This document shows, one piece after another, positions 39,926 through 48,764 of a DNA stretch of 64,000 nucleotides. Position 1 is the first letter of the stretch. Each line of letters begins with the position of its first letter. Location of the stretch: positions 124,001 to 188,000 of the forward strand of contig JAIUOT010000017.1 of assembly GCA_020161015.1 (NCBI GenBank). The letters run 5' to 3'. The translations under genes and the position numbers were made by a program. The stretch is from Actinomycetota bacterium (GTDB lineage: Bacteria > Actinomycetota > Actinomycetes > Propionibacteriales > Propionibacteriaceae). The notes under the pieces were generated by a model. The model did not search any database. It saw nothing but the letters and a program-made list of their open reading frames with translations, and was not told the origin of the DNA.

Positions 39926-39966
39926 GTCACCGATGTCCTGATGCAGAACTGTCACCGAAGTCCTGA
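39926..39966 (-). repeat. Two iterated 16-bp units at the right IS end
   Basis: Read on the minus strand, TCAGGACATCGGTGAC (39941-39926) and TCAGGACTTCGGTGAC (39966-39951), again 25 bp apart. These mirror the left-end iterons. Confidence 0.8.
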
Positions 39967-39975
39967 GACATGACA

Positions 39976-39990
39976 TGTGGTGGTACAGCC
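39976..39990 (+). repeat. Right copy of 15-bp target-site duplication
   Basis: TGTGGTGGTACAGCC, identical to the left copy. It holds what was the native end of the membrane protein gene, followed by CACGGCTGA (His-Gly-stop). Confidence 0.85.
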
Positions 39991-40003
39991 ACGGCTGATC
40001 TCC

Positions 40004-40009
40004 TATAAT
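40004..40009 (+). promoter_or_regulatory. TATAAT -10 box for the small gene upstream of dxs
   Basis: Perfect TATAAT, 14 bp to the right of the IS target repeat. No consensus -35 at 17 bp. It would start transcription near 40016, just before the GGGAGGGGGAG ribosome-binding stretch. Confidence 0.6.
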
Positions 40010-40044
40010 CGAACGTGCGAGCGAATAGCGCGGGAGGGGGAGTC

Positions 40045-40455
40045 GTGGCGACGGTGCAGAAGAGGCCGGCCCGCACCCGTCCGCCGGTCGGCTACGTGCC
40101 GCCCGGGTGGCCACTGCAGGTAAGGCCGCCCGGCGTGGAGGACTGGGAGCGGACGGCGAGCGCGTTCCTCCTCGACTGCTGCCCGGCCGACTACCGCGCC
40201 TACCCTGTGCTGCGGCGGCACCCCGCGGTGCTGGCCCGGTTCGCCGCCGCCCACGTCGAGGCGCAGGTGAGCGCGGCGGCCGACGGCCTCGGCGGGTTGC
40301 GCAGGAGCCTGGAGGACCACGTGCCGCCGGAGGTCGTGCAGGCCGCGGTCGAGGCGTGGGAGGAGCAGTCCGCCCGCCTCCAGCGGATCCGCCGTGAGGT
40401 GGCACTGGTGGAGGAGGCCCTGCGGGGACGGGTGTTCGTCCAGCGCCTGACATAG
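40045..40455 (+). CDS. Hypothetical protein upstream of dxs
   Basis: 136 residues, family not recognised. A basic, proline-rich N-terminus (KRPARTRPPVGYVPPGWP) precedes an all-helical region (DYRAYPVLRRHPAVLARFAAAHVEAQV, then two amphipathic helices ending in RGRVFVQRL). It may be cytosolic and nucleic-acid or protein binding. The GTG at 40045 follows GGGAGGGGGAG; a GTG at 40015 lies at the predicted transcription start and would add ten residues. It is followed by dxs after 9 nt. Confidence 0.6.
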   Translation: MATVQKRPARTRPPVGYVPPGWPLQVRPPGVEDWERTASAFLLDCCPADYRAYPVLRRHPAVLARFAAAHVEAQVSAAADGLGGLRRSLEDHVPPEVVQAAVEAWEEQSARLQRIRREVALVEEALRGRVFVQRLT

Positions 40456-40458
40456 ACT
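40453..40458 (+). promoter_or_regulatory. Candidate -10 box of dxs (leaderless)
   Basis: TAGACT overlapping the stop of the upstream gene, 6 nt before the dxs GTG; no Shine-Dalgarno. Confidence 0.5.
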
Positions 40459-40464
40459 CCACGC

Positions 40465-42387
40465 GTGCGACTGCTCGACAGGATCAACGGTCCCGCGGAC
40501 CTGAGGACGCTCACGCCCGGGCAGTTGCGGCAGCTGGCCGACGAGATCAGGGCGTTCCTCATCACCAATGTCAGCCGCACCGGCGGCCACCTGGGGCCCA
40601 ACCTTGGCGTGGTGGAGCTGACGCTCGCCCTGCACCGCGTGTTCGACTCCCCGCACGACCCGATCGTCTTCGACACCGGGCACCAGAGCTACGTGCACAA
40701 GATCGTCACCGGGCGTCGCGACGGCTTCGCGAACCTGCGCCAGCCCGGAGGGCTCTCGGGCTACCCCAGCCGCGCCGAGTCCCCGCACGACTGGGTGGAG
40801 AACTCCCACGCGTCCACGTCGTTGTCGTGGGCCGACGGGCTCGCCAAGGCCTTCCGGCTGCGGGGGGAGGACCGCGTCGTCGTGGCCGTGATCGGGGACG
40901 GAGCGCTCACCGGCGGCATGGTGTGGGAGGCCCTGAACAACATCGCCGTGGCGGCGGACGAGAAGCTGGTCATCGTCGTGAACGACAACGGCCGCTCCTA
41001 CACGCCGACGGTCGGCGGCATCGCCACCCAGCTCTCGGTTCTCGGCAAGCAGCTGTCCGCGATCCGCACGGACCGCCGCTACGAACGCGCGCTGCGGCGC
41101 ATCAAGGAGTTCGTGCGCCGGGCACCCGTGGTCGGCCAGCCGGCCTACGGGCTGATGCACGGGTTCAAGATGGGCGTGAAGGACGTCCTGGCGCCCCAGG
41201 GCATGTTCTCCGACCTCGGGCTGAAGTACCTCGGGCCGATCGACGGCCATGACCTGGAGGCCGTGGAACTCGCGCTCCGCCAGGCGAAGGGCTTCGGCGC
41301 CCCCGTCCTTGTGCACTGCATCACGCAGAAGGGACGCGGCTTCAAGGCCGCGGAGGAGAACGAGCAGGACCGGTTCCACGCGGTCGGGCCGATCGACGAG
41401 GTGACCGGCGAGTCGCTCGCCGCGACCGGCGTCCGCACCTGGACCGACGCCTTCGGTGAGGAGCTCGCCCGGATCGGCGCCACCGACGAGCGCGTGGTCG
41501 CGATCACGGCAGCCATGCTCCACCCCACCGGCCTCGACCGGTTCGCACGTCACTTCCCCGACCGCACCTTCGACGTGGGCATCGCGGAGCAGCACGCCGT
41601 CACCCTGTCGGCCGGGCTCTCGGCCGGCGGCCTGCACCCCGTCGTCGCGGTCTACGCCACCTTCCTCAACCGGGCGTTCGACCAGGTCCTGATGGACGTG
41701 GCCCTGCACCGCCAGGGCGTCACGTTCGTGCTCGACCGGGCCGGCATCACGGGCCCGGACGGCGCCAGTCACAACGGGATGTGGGACGCGTCGCTGCTGA
41801 GCCTCGTGCCCGGGCTGCGGCTGAGCGCCCCGCGCGACGAGGAGCGGCTCGGCGAGGCGCTGCGGACCGCCGTGGCCATCGACGACGGCCCGACGGTGCT
41901 GCGCTACTCCAAGGAGCGCCTCCCCGACCCGCTGCCCGCGGTCGGGCGCCGGGGCGGCGTCGACGTGCTGTTCGCCGGAGAGGCGCCCAAGGTGCTCGTG
42001 GTGGGCTACGGGCAGTTGTGCGGCGTCGCTGTCGAGGTGGGCCGGCGGCTGGCCCGGCAAGGCATCGGCGCCACCGTGGTCGACCCTGTGTGGGCGCTGC
42101 CGGTCTCCGAGGACCTGCTGGACCTGGTGGCCGAGCACGAGCTCGTGCTCACCGTGGAGGACAACGGGGTGGCCGGCGGGCTGGGCTCGCGCCTCTCGCA
42201 GGCCGCGCGCGCGGCGGGCCACGAGACGCGGTTCCGGGAGTTCGGGATCCCGCAGCGCTTCCTCGCCCAGGGCAACCGGGCCGACCTGCTGGAGGAAGCA
42301 GGACTGACCGCTGCGCAGCTGGCGCTGTTCGCCACGGAACTCGTCTCGGCCAGGGACTCCGTGGTCAGGCTGACCACAGCCGGCTGA
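40465..42387 (+). CDS. dxs: 1-deoxy-D-xylulose-5-phosphate synthase
   Basis: 640-residue thiamine-diphosphate enzyme joining pyruvate and glyceraldehyde 3-phosphate, the first step of the MEP isoprenoid pathway. Domain I holds [13 protein letters not shown] and the ThDP motif [16 protein letters not shown] (D145); the transketolase-like middle has [16 protein letters not shown]; the C-terminal domain ends at residues 510-635 with [18 protein letters not shown] sequence. The GTG at 40465 gives the normal N-terminus [14 protein letters not shown]. Its end overlaps the RNase D end by 23 bp. Confidence 0.95.
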   Translation: MRLLDRINGPADLRTLTPGQLRQLADEIRAFLITNVSRTGGHLGPNLGVVELTLALHRVFDSPHDPIVFDTGHQSYVHKIVTGRRDGFANLRQPGGLSGYPSRAESPHDWVENSHASTSLSWADGLAKAFRLRGEDRVVVAVIGDGALTGGMVWEALNNIAVAADEKLVIVVNDNGRSYTPTVGGIATQLSVLGKQLSAIRTDRRYERALRRIKEFVRRAPVVGQPAYGLMHGFKMGVKDVLAPQGMFSDLGLKYLGPIDGHDLEAVELALRQAKGFGAPVLVHCITQKGRGFKAAEENEQDRFHAVGPIDEVTGESLAATGVRTWTDAFGEELARIGATDERVVAITAAMLHPTGLDRFARHFPDRTFDVGIAEQHAVTLSAGLSAGGLHPVVAVYATFLNRAFDQVLMDVALHRQGVTFVLDRAGITGPDGASHNGMWDASLLSLVPGLRLSAPRDEERLGEALRTAVAIDDGPTVLRYSKERLPDPLPAVGRRGGVDVLFAGEAPKVLVVGYGQLCGVAVEVGRRLARQGIGATVVDPVWALPVSEDLLDLVAEHELVLTVEDNGVAGGLGSRLSQAARAAGHETRFREFGIPQRFLAQGNRADLLEEAGLTAAQLALFATELVSARDSVVRLTTAG

Positions 42388-43624
42388 TCACCGGCACGAC
42401 GAGCTCCCGCTGCCAGGCGCGCGCGCCGGACTCGGCCAGGCGGCGGTCGATCTCCTCGGCGTCGATCTCGTCCGGTGAGTCCCACAGCAGCCGCCGCAAG
42501 TGGTCCGGCGACACCAGGTTCTCCACCGGCACCTCGAGCTTCTCTCCCAACTCGACCAGGGCGGGACGGATCCGGTTGAACCGGGCGAACGAGGCGGGCC
42601 AGCGACGCTCCCACGAGCGTGGCATGGGCGGGCCGTCCGTGGGGCTCGTGCGGGCCGGCAGCTCGGACCTGGGCAGGGCGGCCGCGCGGTCGAGTGCGTC
42701 CAGCCAGACGGACTCGTAGCGAGCCGCGACCCGGTTGCCGAACCCGCGCACCGAGCGCAGGTCGCCGCGGGTCAGGGCGGGCTTGCGCTCGCTCTCCAGA
42801 CGGGCCGCGAGCTCGGTGATCGCCCGATCGGGGACGACCCGTCCGGGCGCCCGGTCCTCGGACGCGGCGAGCGCCTCCCGGGCCTGCCACAGCTCGCGGA
42901 CGACGGCCAGCGCGGCCGGGGAGTGCAGGGCGTGCAGGCCGGACGTGCGCCGCCACGGCTCCTTGCGGGGACGGGCCGGGTCGGCGGCGTGCGCGGCGAG
43001 GTGGGCGAACTCCTCCTCGGCCCAGCCGAGCTTGCCGGCGGCCTCGAGCTGGACGATGAGCCACTCGCGCAACTCCCAGAGCCGTTCGACGTCCAGGGCG
43101 GCGTAGGCCAGCCACTCCTCGGGGATCGGACGCCGCGACCAGTCCGCCGCCGAGTGCTCCTTGAGCAGGGTCAGGCCGAGCGCCTGCTCCATCAGGGCGC
43201 CGAGGCTCACCTTGGCCAGGCCGAGCAGCCGCGCGGCCAGCTCGGTGTCGAACAGCCGGACGGGCAGGAAGCGGATCTCGGCGAGGCAGGGGAGGTCCTG
43301 GCTGGCGGCGTGCAGCACCCACTCCACGTCGGCCAGCTCCGCGGCGTGCGCGGAGAAGTCGGCGCGCGGGGCACCGTCCTCGAAGGCCGTCGGGTCGATC
43401 AGGTGGGTGCCGGCGCCCTCGCGGCGTACCTGCACGAGGTAGGCCTTGGCGGTGTAGCGGTACCCCTGCGCGCGCTCGGTGTCGACGGCCAGCGGTCCGC
43501 TGCCCTGCCGGAGTGCGTCGAAGGTGGCGGCGAGGGCCTCGGGAGTGTCGACCACGGGCGGGATGCCGTCAGCGGGGAGGGACAGGACGGGGAAGCCCTC
43601 GGCGGGAGGTTCTGTGAAGGTCAC
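42365..43624 (-). CDS. rnd: Ribonuclease D family 3'-5' exonuclease with HRDC domain
   Basis: 419 residues. DEDDy exonuclease residues are visible: D48/E50 (LAVDTE), D110 (AASQDLPCL) and Y174/D178 (YAALDVERL). An HRDC domain at about 215-290 contains [14 protein letters not shown] and [15 protein letters not shown], and a second degenerate HRDC-like region follows. It trims stable RNA 3' ends. The GTG at 43624 overlaps the DUF3000 stop (GTGA), the same pairing as in M. tuberculosis Rv2680-Rv2681 near dxs. Confidence 0.9.
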   Translation of the reverse strand: MTFTEPPAEGFPVLSLPADGIPPVVDTPEALAATFDALRQGSGPLAVDTERAQGYRYTAKAYLVQVRREGAGTHLIDPTAFEDGAPRADFSAHAAELADVEWVLHAASQDLPCLAEIRFLPVRLFDTELAARLLGLAKVSLGALMEQALGLTLLKEHSAADWSRRPIPEEWLAYAALDVERLWELREWLIVQLEAAGKLGWAEEEFAHLAAHAADPARPRKEPWRRTSGLHALHSPAALAVVRELWQAREALAASEDRAPGRVVPDRAITELAARLESERKPALTRGDLRSVRGFGNRVAARYESVWLDALDRAAALPRSELPARTSPTDGPPMPRSWERRWPASFARFNRIRPALVELGEKLEVPVENLVSPDHLRRLLWDSPDEIDAEEIDRRLAESGARAWQRELVVPVISRLWSA

Positions 43625-44247
43625 CGCAGCCACGTTCCCGAACGGCGTGGTGCGATAGGCACGACGCCGTCGGGCAGTGGCGGCAACCCGGCGGTGAGGC
43701 ACAACAGTTCGGACCACGCCCGCAGGTGGCGGACGACATCGGCGCCGGAACCGACCGCAGGCGTCCAGGACGCCCGCAGCTCGATCTCGGCGCGCGGGGG
43801 ATCGGTGGCGATGCCGCCGAAGGACCTGCTCGAGACGGCGGTGACGGTGCCGCTCGGGGAGGAGTAGGTGGCGGCGTTGCGCTCGAGGGCGTCGATCAGC
43901 CAGGACCAGCCCACTTCGGTGAGCAGCGGGTCGGCGACCATCTCCGGGTCCACGTCCGCCCGCGCATAGGTGACGCAGCGGAAGTCGCCGTCCCAGGACG
44001 CGCTGCCGGCGGGATCGTGGAGCAGCACCAGTCGTCCGCTGCCCAGCTCGGCGTCGTTGACCGCGACCTCGGCGCTGATCGCGACCGCGTAGGGGGCGAT
44101 CTTCTGCGGGGCCGGGATCTCCTCGACCTTCAGTTCCGAGCGCCAGGACATGCCGAGGATCGCCTCCACCGCCGCCTCGAACAGCGGCGGCGTGCTCGGT
44201 TCCCGGCGGGCGGCCACGGGGTGAGCGTACTCATTCCCCGTGACCAC
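43621..44247 (-). CDS. DUF3000 family protein
   Basis: 208 residues if the GTG at 44247 is used. Blocks LFEAAVEAILGMSWRSELKVEEIPAPQKIAP-like at the start, GRLVLLHDPAGSASWDGDFRCVTYARAD in the middle and GIATDPPRAEIELRASWTP later identify DUF3000. Function unknown; coupled to RNase D, so RNA processing is a fair guess. A GTG at 44217 would give a 198-residue protein closer to the usual family start. Neither start has a clear ribosome-binding site. Confidence 0.8.
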   Translation of the reverse strand: MVTGNEYAHPVAARREPSTPPLFEAAVEAILGMSWRSELKVEEIPAPQKIAPYAVAISAEVAVNDAELGSGRLVLLHDPAGSASWDGDFRCVTYARADVDPEMVADPLLTEVGWSWLIDALERNAATYSSPSGTVTAVSSRSFGGIATDPPRAEIELRASWTPAVGSGADVVRHLRAWSELLCLTAGLPPLPDGVVPIAPRRSGTWLR

Positions 44248-44265
44248 GCCCGCCTTGGCGCGCCG

Positions 44266-44676
44266 TCAGGACGACGCGGGTTCGAATTCCAGGCTGACGG
44301 AGTTGATGCACCAGCGCTGGTCGGTGGGGGTGTCGTAGCCCTCACCGGTGAACACGTGGCCCAGGTGGGAGTCGCAGGCCGCGCAGCGCACCTCGGTGCG
44401 CGGGTGCATGGGGAGGCTCCGGTCCTCGAGCAGGCGGACGCGATCCGCGGCGGCCGAGGTGTAGAACGACGGCCAGCCGCAGTGGGAGGCGAACTTGTGC
44501 TCGCTGCGGAACAGCTCCGCGCCACAGGCCCGGCACCGGTAGATACCGACGCCGGTGTGGTCGGTGTACTCGCCGGTGAACGGCGGCTCGGTGCCGGCCT
44601 CGCGCAGCACCCGGTACTCCAGCGGGCTCAGTTGGGCGCGCCACTCCTCGGGGGTCTTGATCACCTTCAGTTCCAT
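44266..44676 (-). CDS. msrB: Peptide-methionine (R)-S-oxide reductase MsrB
   Basis: 136 residues. The enzyme reduces R-methionine sulfoxide in proteins. Catalytic C123 is in [11 protein letters not shown]; zinc ligands are C48/C51 (CRAC) and C98/C101 (CAAC); SHCGWPSF (C66) is the family block containing the probable resolving cysteine. No signal peptide, so cytosolic. GGAAAGGAAC precedes the ATG. It sits divergent from the polymerase gene at 44.8 kb. Confidence 0.93.
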   Translation of the reverse strand: MELKVIKTPEEWRAQLSPLEYRVLREAGTEPPFTGEYTDHTGVGIYRCRACGAELFRSEHKFASHCGWPSFYTSAAADRVRLLEDRSLPMHPRTEVRCAACDSHLGHVFTGEGYDTPTDQRWCINSVSLEFEPASS

Positions 44677-44765
44677 GTCCGTTCCTTTCCCGCGGTCGTG
44701 ACGGCAGCGCCTCAGCACTTGTGCGCGTCGCGACGCCCCCACTTCGGTGCGTCAGTCCCGGACAC

Positions 44766-44771
44766 TAGCCT
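44766..44771 (+). promoter_or_regulatory. Candidate -10 box of the Prim-PolC-like operon (leaderless)
   Basis: TAGCCT followed by 7 nt and ATG; no Shine-Dalgarno. Confidence 0.45.
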
Positions 44772-44778
44772 GACCGCC

Positions 44779-45837
44779 ATGGCGGCTGCACAGGGAGAGG
44801 TCCTGGACATCGGTGGCCGGGAGGTGCGCATCTCCAGTCCCGAGAAGCCGTACTTCGCCGACCTCGGTGTGAACAAGCTGGGGGTGGTCCGATATTTCCT
44901 CAGCGTGGAGGACGGCATCCTGGCCGCGCTGCGTGACCGTCCGACGACCATGGAGCGCTGGCCGGGCGGCGTCCGCGACGACGTCGTGGTGGCCACCAGG
45001 GCCGACGGCAGGGGAGAGGCGTTCTACCAGAAGCGGGCCCCGTCCGGCACGCCGGAGTGGGTGCAGACCACCGAGGTCCGCTTCCCGTCCGGGCGGACGG
45101 CGGTCGAGGTGGCGCCGGCCGACCTGGCGACCATCGCGTGGATGGTGAACCTCGGCACCGTCCGCTTCCACCCGTGGCCCGTGCGCGCAGCGGACACCGA
45201 GGTCGTCGACCAGTTGCGCATCGACCTGGACCCCCAGCCCGGCGTCGGGTTCGGGCTGGCGGTGCGGGCAGCGGTCGAACTCCGTGCGGTGCTCGCCGAG
45301 GCGGGGCTCACCGGCTTCTGCAAGACCAGCGGCGGACGGGGCGTCCACGTCTTCGCGCCGATCACCGGTGCCGACTTCATCGACGCCCGCCACGCGGCGA
45401 TCGCCGTGGGCCGTGAGCTGGCCCGGCGGATGCCGGAGGCGGTCACCGTGAACTGGTGGAAGGAGGAACGCGGCGAGCGGGTCTTCGTGGACTTCAACCA
45501 GATGGCAAGGGACCGGCTGATGACCTCGGCGTATTCGATCCGTCCGACGCCGCGGGGACTGGTGTCCGCGCCCCTGGAGTGGGACGAGCTGGCCGACGCC
45601 GACCCGTCCGACTTCACGGTGCTGAGCATGCCGGCGCGGTTCGCCGGCGGCGGTGATCCCTGGGCAGCGATGGACGACACCCCTCCCGGCTCGCTGGAGG
45701 TCGCGCTCGAGTGGTACGCCAGGGACGCTGCCGGCGGCGAGGGTGAGCTGCCCTATCCGCCGGAGTACCCGAAGATGCCCGGAGAGCCCCCGCGGGTGCA
45801 GCCCAGCAAGATCAACCCCGCCAACTGGAAGGAGTGA
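44779..45837 (+). CDS. LigD polymerase-domain protein (Prim-PolC-like)
   Basis: 352 residues of the archaeo-eukaryotic primase fold used in bacterial end joining. Metal residues D149 and D151 are in RIDLDPQPG; KTSGGRGVHVFAP is the nucleotide-binding block, and VFVDFNQMARDRLMTSAYSIRP carries the third acidic residue. There is no ligase or phosphoesterase domain, so it is the stand-alone type that gap-fills and inserts ribonucleotides. The ligase gene follows directly, with AAGGAG inside this gene's end. No Ku gene in the window. Confidence 0.88.
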   Translation: MAAAQGEVLDIGGREVRISSPEKPYFADLGVNKLGVVRYFLSVEDGILAALRDRPTTMERWPGGVRDDVVVATRADGRGEAFYQKRAPSGTPEWVQTTEVRFPSGRTAVEVAPADLATIAWMVNLGTVRFHPWPVRAADTEVVDQLRIDLDPQPGVGFGLAVRAAVELRAVLAEAGLTGFCKTSGGRGVHVFAPITGADFIDARHAAIAVGRELARRMPEAVTVNWWKEERGERVFVDFNQMARDRLMTSAYSIRPTPRGLVSAPLEWDELADADPSDFTVLSMPARFAGGGDPWAAMDDTPPGSLEVALEWYARDAAGGEGELPYPPEYPKMPGEPPRVQPSKINPANWKE

Positions 45838-45842
45838 GGACC

Positions 45843-46901
45843 GTGCGCCTCCCCGTGATGCCCCCGGTGGCCCCGATGCTCGCCAGGGCCGTGCCGTCGA
45901 TCCCTGAGGGGGCGATGCTCTACGAGCCGAAGTGGGACGGGTTCCGGGCGATCATCTTCCGGGACGGCGACGAGGTCGAGATCGGCTCGCGCAACGAGCG
46001 TCCGATGACCCGCTACTTCCCGGAGGTCGTCGAGGCCGTCAAGCAGCACCTTCCGCAGCGCTGCGTGGTGGACGGCGAGCTCGTGGTGGTGGTGGGCGAC
46101 CGGCTCGAGTTCGAGGTGCTCCAGCAACGCATCCACCCCGCGGCCAGTCGCATCGCGCTGCTGTCGCGGCAGACCCCGGCGCGGCTGGTGGTGTTCGACC
46201 TGCTCGCGCTCGACGACCGTGACTGCACGGGGCTGCCGCTCCAGGAGCGCCGTGCGCTGCTGGAAGAGGCGCTGGCGGACGCGGCGGAGCCCGTCCACCT
46301 CACGCCGGCGACACGCGATCCGGCCCTGGCCGCGCAGTGGTTCAAGCAGTTCGAGGGTGCGGGGTTGGACGGGGTGGTGGCCAAGCCGCTGTCCGGCACC
46401 TATCAGCCCGACAAGCGGGTGATGTTCAAGATCAAGCACGCCCGCACCGCCGACTGCGTCGTGGCGGGGTACCGCACCTACAAGGGCGACGAGGAGAGCA
46501 TCGGGTCGCTGCTGCTGGGCCTGTACGACGAGGAGGGCGCGCTGGCATCGGTGGGAGTGGTGGGGGCCTTCCCTGCCGCGCGCCGCCGCGAGCTCTTCGC
46601 CGAGCTCCAGCCGTTGGTCACCACCTTCGACGACCACCCGTGGGCGTGGGCCGCACCGGCGGACGGCGTGCGTACCCCGCGCAGTTCCGAGGGCAGCCGG
46701 TGGAACAACGGCAAGGACCTCTCCTTCGTGCCGCTGCGTCCCGAACTGGTGGTGGAGGTGCGCTACGAGCACATGGAGGGCGCCCGGTTCCGGCACACCG
46801 CACAGTTCAACCGGTGGCGTCCCGACCGCGACCCGCGCACGTGCACCTACGCCCAGCTGGAGGAGCCCGTCGGCTACGACCTGGCCGACATCTTCCGCTG
46901 A
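45843..46901 (+). CDS. ligC: ATP-dependent DNA ligase, LigC-like
   Basis: 352 residues. The nucleotidyltransferase domain has the adenylated lysine K30 in EPKWDGFRAI, motif III-like VVDGELVVV and LVVFDLLAL, and motif V VMFKIKHARTADCV; an OB-fold follows to the end (VRYEHMEGARFRHTAQFNRWRPDR). It seals nicks after the paired polymerase. The GTG at 45843 is chosen as AAGGAG lies nine nt away; a GTG at 45834 overlapping the polymerase stop would add three residues. The pair resembles mycobacterial Prim-PolC/LigC, linked to base-excision repair. Confidence 0.9.
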   Translation: MRLPVMPPVAPMLARAVPSIPEGAMLYEPKWDGFRAIIFRDGDEVEIGSRNERPMTRYFPEVVEAVKQHLPQRCVVDGELVVVVGDRLEFEVLQQRIHPAASRIALLSRQTPARLVVFDLLALDDRDCTGLPLQERRALLEEALADAAEPVHLTPATRDPALAAQWFKQFEGAGLDGVVAKPLSGTYQPDKRVMFKIKHARTADCVVAGYRTYKGDEESIGSLLLGLYDEEGALASVGVVGAFPAARRRELFAELQPLVTTFDDHPWAWAAPADGVRTPRSSEGSRWNNGKDLSFVPLRPELVVEVRYEHMEGARFRHTAQFNRWRPDRDPRTCTYAQLEEPVGYDLADIFR

Positions 46902-46963
46902 CCTCGACCGGACTTGGCCGGATCGGGTTCCCCGCCGGGCGGGTGCGCGCCAGACTGTGCCCC

Positions 46964-47839
46964 ATGGGTTCGAAGAAGAAGGATTCCGCCGCCGGCGCCC
47001 CGCTGTCGGAGCTGCTGCGGCTGCCGCACGGCGCGGTCGACATGGCGTCGCTGGACGCGCGCGCGACCCCGGGCTACCCGGGCAAGGGCAAGGAGGACGC
47101 TCCCGTGCACACCGCCGGGCTCGGTCGCCGGCTGTCCGACCTCCAGGAGATGCTCTACGCGGGGGGACGCGCCGCGCCAGAGGTGTCGCCCCGGGTGCTG
47201 GTCGTGCTCCAGGGCATGGACACCTCGGGCAAGGGTGGGGTGATCCGGCACGCGATCGGCCTCGTCGACCCCCAGGGCGTCGACCTCACCTCCTTCAAGG
47301 CCCCGTCGGAGGAGGAGCGCAAGCACCACTACCTGTGGCGGATCAGGAACGCACTGCCCCGACCGGGCCAGATCGGGATCTTCGACCGCTCCCACTACGA
47401 GGACGTCCTGGTGGTGCGGGTGGAGAGCCTGGTGCCCGAGGACGTGTGGAGCACGCGCTACGACGAGATCAACGAGTTCGAGGCCGGGCTGGTGGCAGAG
47501 GGCTACAAGCTGGTCAAGTGCATGCTGAACGTCTCCTTCGGCGAGCAGAAGGCGCGGCTGGCCGAGCGGCTCGCCGACCCGACGAAGTACTGGAAGTACA
47601 ACCCCGGCGACGTGGACGCACGGAAGAAGTGGCCCGCCTACATGGAGGCGTACGCCGCGGCGCTGGAGAAGTGCAACACCGAGGCCGCCCCGTGGTTCGT
47701 CATCCCGTCCGACCGCAAGTGGTACCGAAACTGGGCGGTGGCCGAGTTGCTGCGCGAGACGCTCGCCGGCATGGGCCTGGCCTGGCCGGCCGCCGACTTC
47801 GACGTGGCCGTTGAGAAGAAGCGCGTCGCGCAGAGCTGA
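46964..47839 (+). CDS. Polyphosphate kinase 2 family protein (second paralogue)
   Basis: 291 residues of the PPK2 'polyphosphate:nucleotide phosphotransferase' group. Walker A GMDTSGKGG (K90), IGIFDRSHYEDVLVVRV (Walker B) and KYWKYNPGDVDARKKW are intact. An N-terminal extension of ~60 residues precedes the core, unlike the 17.9-kb PPK2. This layout is that of classes acting on AMP or both AMP and ADP; assignment is inference. The two genes share the unusual MGSKK start but are otherwise divergent. A strong hairpin follows. Confidence 0.9.
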   Translation: MGSKKKDSAAGAPLSELLRLPHGAVDMASLDARATPGYPGKGKEDAPVHTAGLGRRLSDLQEMLYAGGRAAPEVSPRVLVVLQGMDTSGKGGVIRHAIGLVDPQGVDLTSFKAPSEEERKHHYLWRIRNALPRPGQIGIFDRSHYEDVLVVRVESLVPEDVWSTRYDEINEFEAGLVAEGYKLVKCMLNVSFGEQKARLAERLADPTKYWKYNPGDVDARKKWPAYMEAYAAALEKCNTEAAPWFVIPSDRKWYRNWAVAELLRETLAGMGLAWPAADFDVAVEKKRVAQS

Positions 47840-47863
47840 CCGGATCGCCCACCACTGCCAGGA

Positions 47864-47901
47864 GCACCAGAGGCTCCCGAGTGATCGGGAGCCTCTGGTG
47901 C
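47864..47901. terminator. Strong bidirectional hairpin between ppk2 and the CbiX-like gene
   Basis: Perfect 17-bp stem from GCACCAGAGGCTCCCGA to its complement with a GTGA loop, between two convergent stops. No T-run. Confidence 0.8.
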
Positions 47902-47924
47902 GCAGGGGTCGTGCGGGTGTCGGC

Positions 47925-48719
47925 TCAGGCGCCGACGACGCTCAGGTGTCGTTCCGGCTCGGCGACCTCGTCGAAGCCGAAGTCGAGCAGGTCCATCGCC
48001 GCGAAGGCGTAGCGCGCGAGGACCAGGTCGAGGACCTCGCGGGAGGCGCCGATCGGCTCGCTGACCGAGACGGCACCGAACCGGTAGGCGAGGTCGGACT
48101 GGGCGTGGAACGCCTCGTCGGCGGTGAGGAAGAACGAACCGACGGCGATGTGGCGGCGTCCCTGCGCCCGCAGGCCCATGATCGCCTGGGCGACGGAGGG
48201 GCCGGAGTCGTCCGCGACGGCGGTGAGGCAGGGGAGCCGGTGGTGCGTCGACCACTGGCGGGCCCGCCGGGCCAGCAGCGCGCTGCCCCGGACATCACCG
48301 GTGCAGGAGGCGGACAGCACCAGCCCGTCCAGCTCGAGGCACCGGGCCTGGCTGAGGGACGAGCGCAGGCGCTGGTCGAGGACGGTGAGCAGACTGAGCT
48401 CGGGGCCGATCGGGCGGGAAAGGGTGAAGCGGAGGTCGGGGTAGTTGGTGCGGGCCCGGTGGAGCAGCTCGATCATCGCCGGATCGCTCTCGATCGCGTG
48501 CGTCAGCTCGAGCGGGACGAGGACGACCTCGTTGACGCCGGCGGCGGCGAGCTGGTCGATGACCTGGCTCGCACTGGGCGGGTTGGACTGGAGGAAAGCC
48601 CCGTGGACCGACATCTCCGGCCGCATCTGGGACAGGCAACGGACGAGCTGGTGGGTGACCTGGGCCACCATGGGGTCGGAGCTACCGCGAGCCACCATCA
48701 CGAGTGCGGGGGCCGTCAT
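47925..48719 (-). CDS. CbiX/SirB-like (sirohydrochlorin chelatase family) protein with altered first motif
   Basis: 264 residues in two repeated chelatase-like halves. The usual first motif AHGS reads VARGSSDP, so the metal-inserting histidine is replaced by arginine; the second half has VGSFFLTADEAFHAQSDLA, which keeps a histidine. The lone gene has no siroheme or cobalamin partner nearby. It may be a chelatase with shifted ligands or a non-catalytic relative. ATG at 48719; the promoter pair 48793-48765 lies upstream. A longer in-frame start exists but extends past the -10 box. Confidence 0.75.
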   Translation of the reverse strand: MTAPALVMVARGSSDPMVAQVTHQLVRCLSQMRPEMSVHGAFLQSNPPSASQVIDQLAAAGVNEVVLVPLELTHAIESDPAMIELLHRARTNYPDLRFTLSRPIGPELSLLTVLDQRLRSSLSQARCLELDGLVLSASCTGDVRGSALLARRARQWSTHHRLPCLTAVADDSGPSVAQAIMGLRAQGRRHIAVGSFFLTADEAFHAQSDLAYRFGAVSVSEPIGASREVLDLVLARYAFAAMDLLDFGFDEVAEPERHLSVVGA

Positions 48720-48764
48720 GGGCGTGCCTTCCTGTCCGAAGGGGGCTGGCGCCATTGCCGAGGT

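Larger units (their letters stand above)
38550..39975 (-). mobile_element. IS481-family insertion sequence (1426 bp)
   Basis: The element is bounded by an exact 15-bp direct repeat and imperfect inverted ends starting TGTGATGTATCAGGAC and TGTCATGTCTCAGGAC, the 5'-TGT...ACA-3' form typical of IS481. It carries one DDE transposase covering most of its length. Both ends contain iterated TCAGGACWTSGGTGAC units. The intact transposase and identical target repeats point to a recent insertion. Confidence 0.9.

Noticed and set aside
40003..42222. Long open frame opposite dxs
   Set aside because: Shadow frame with low-complexity translation.
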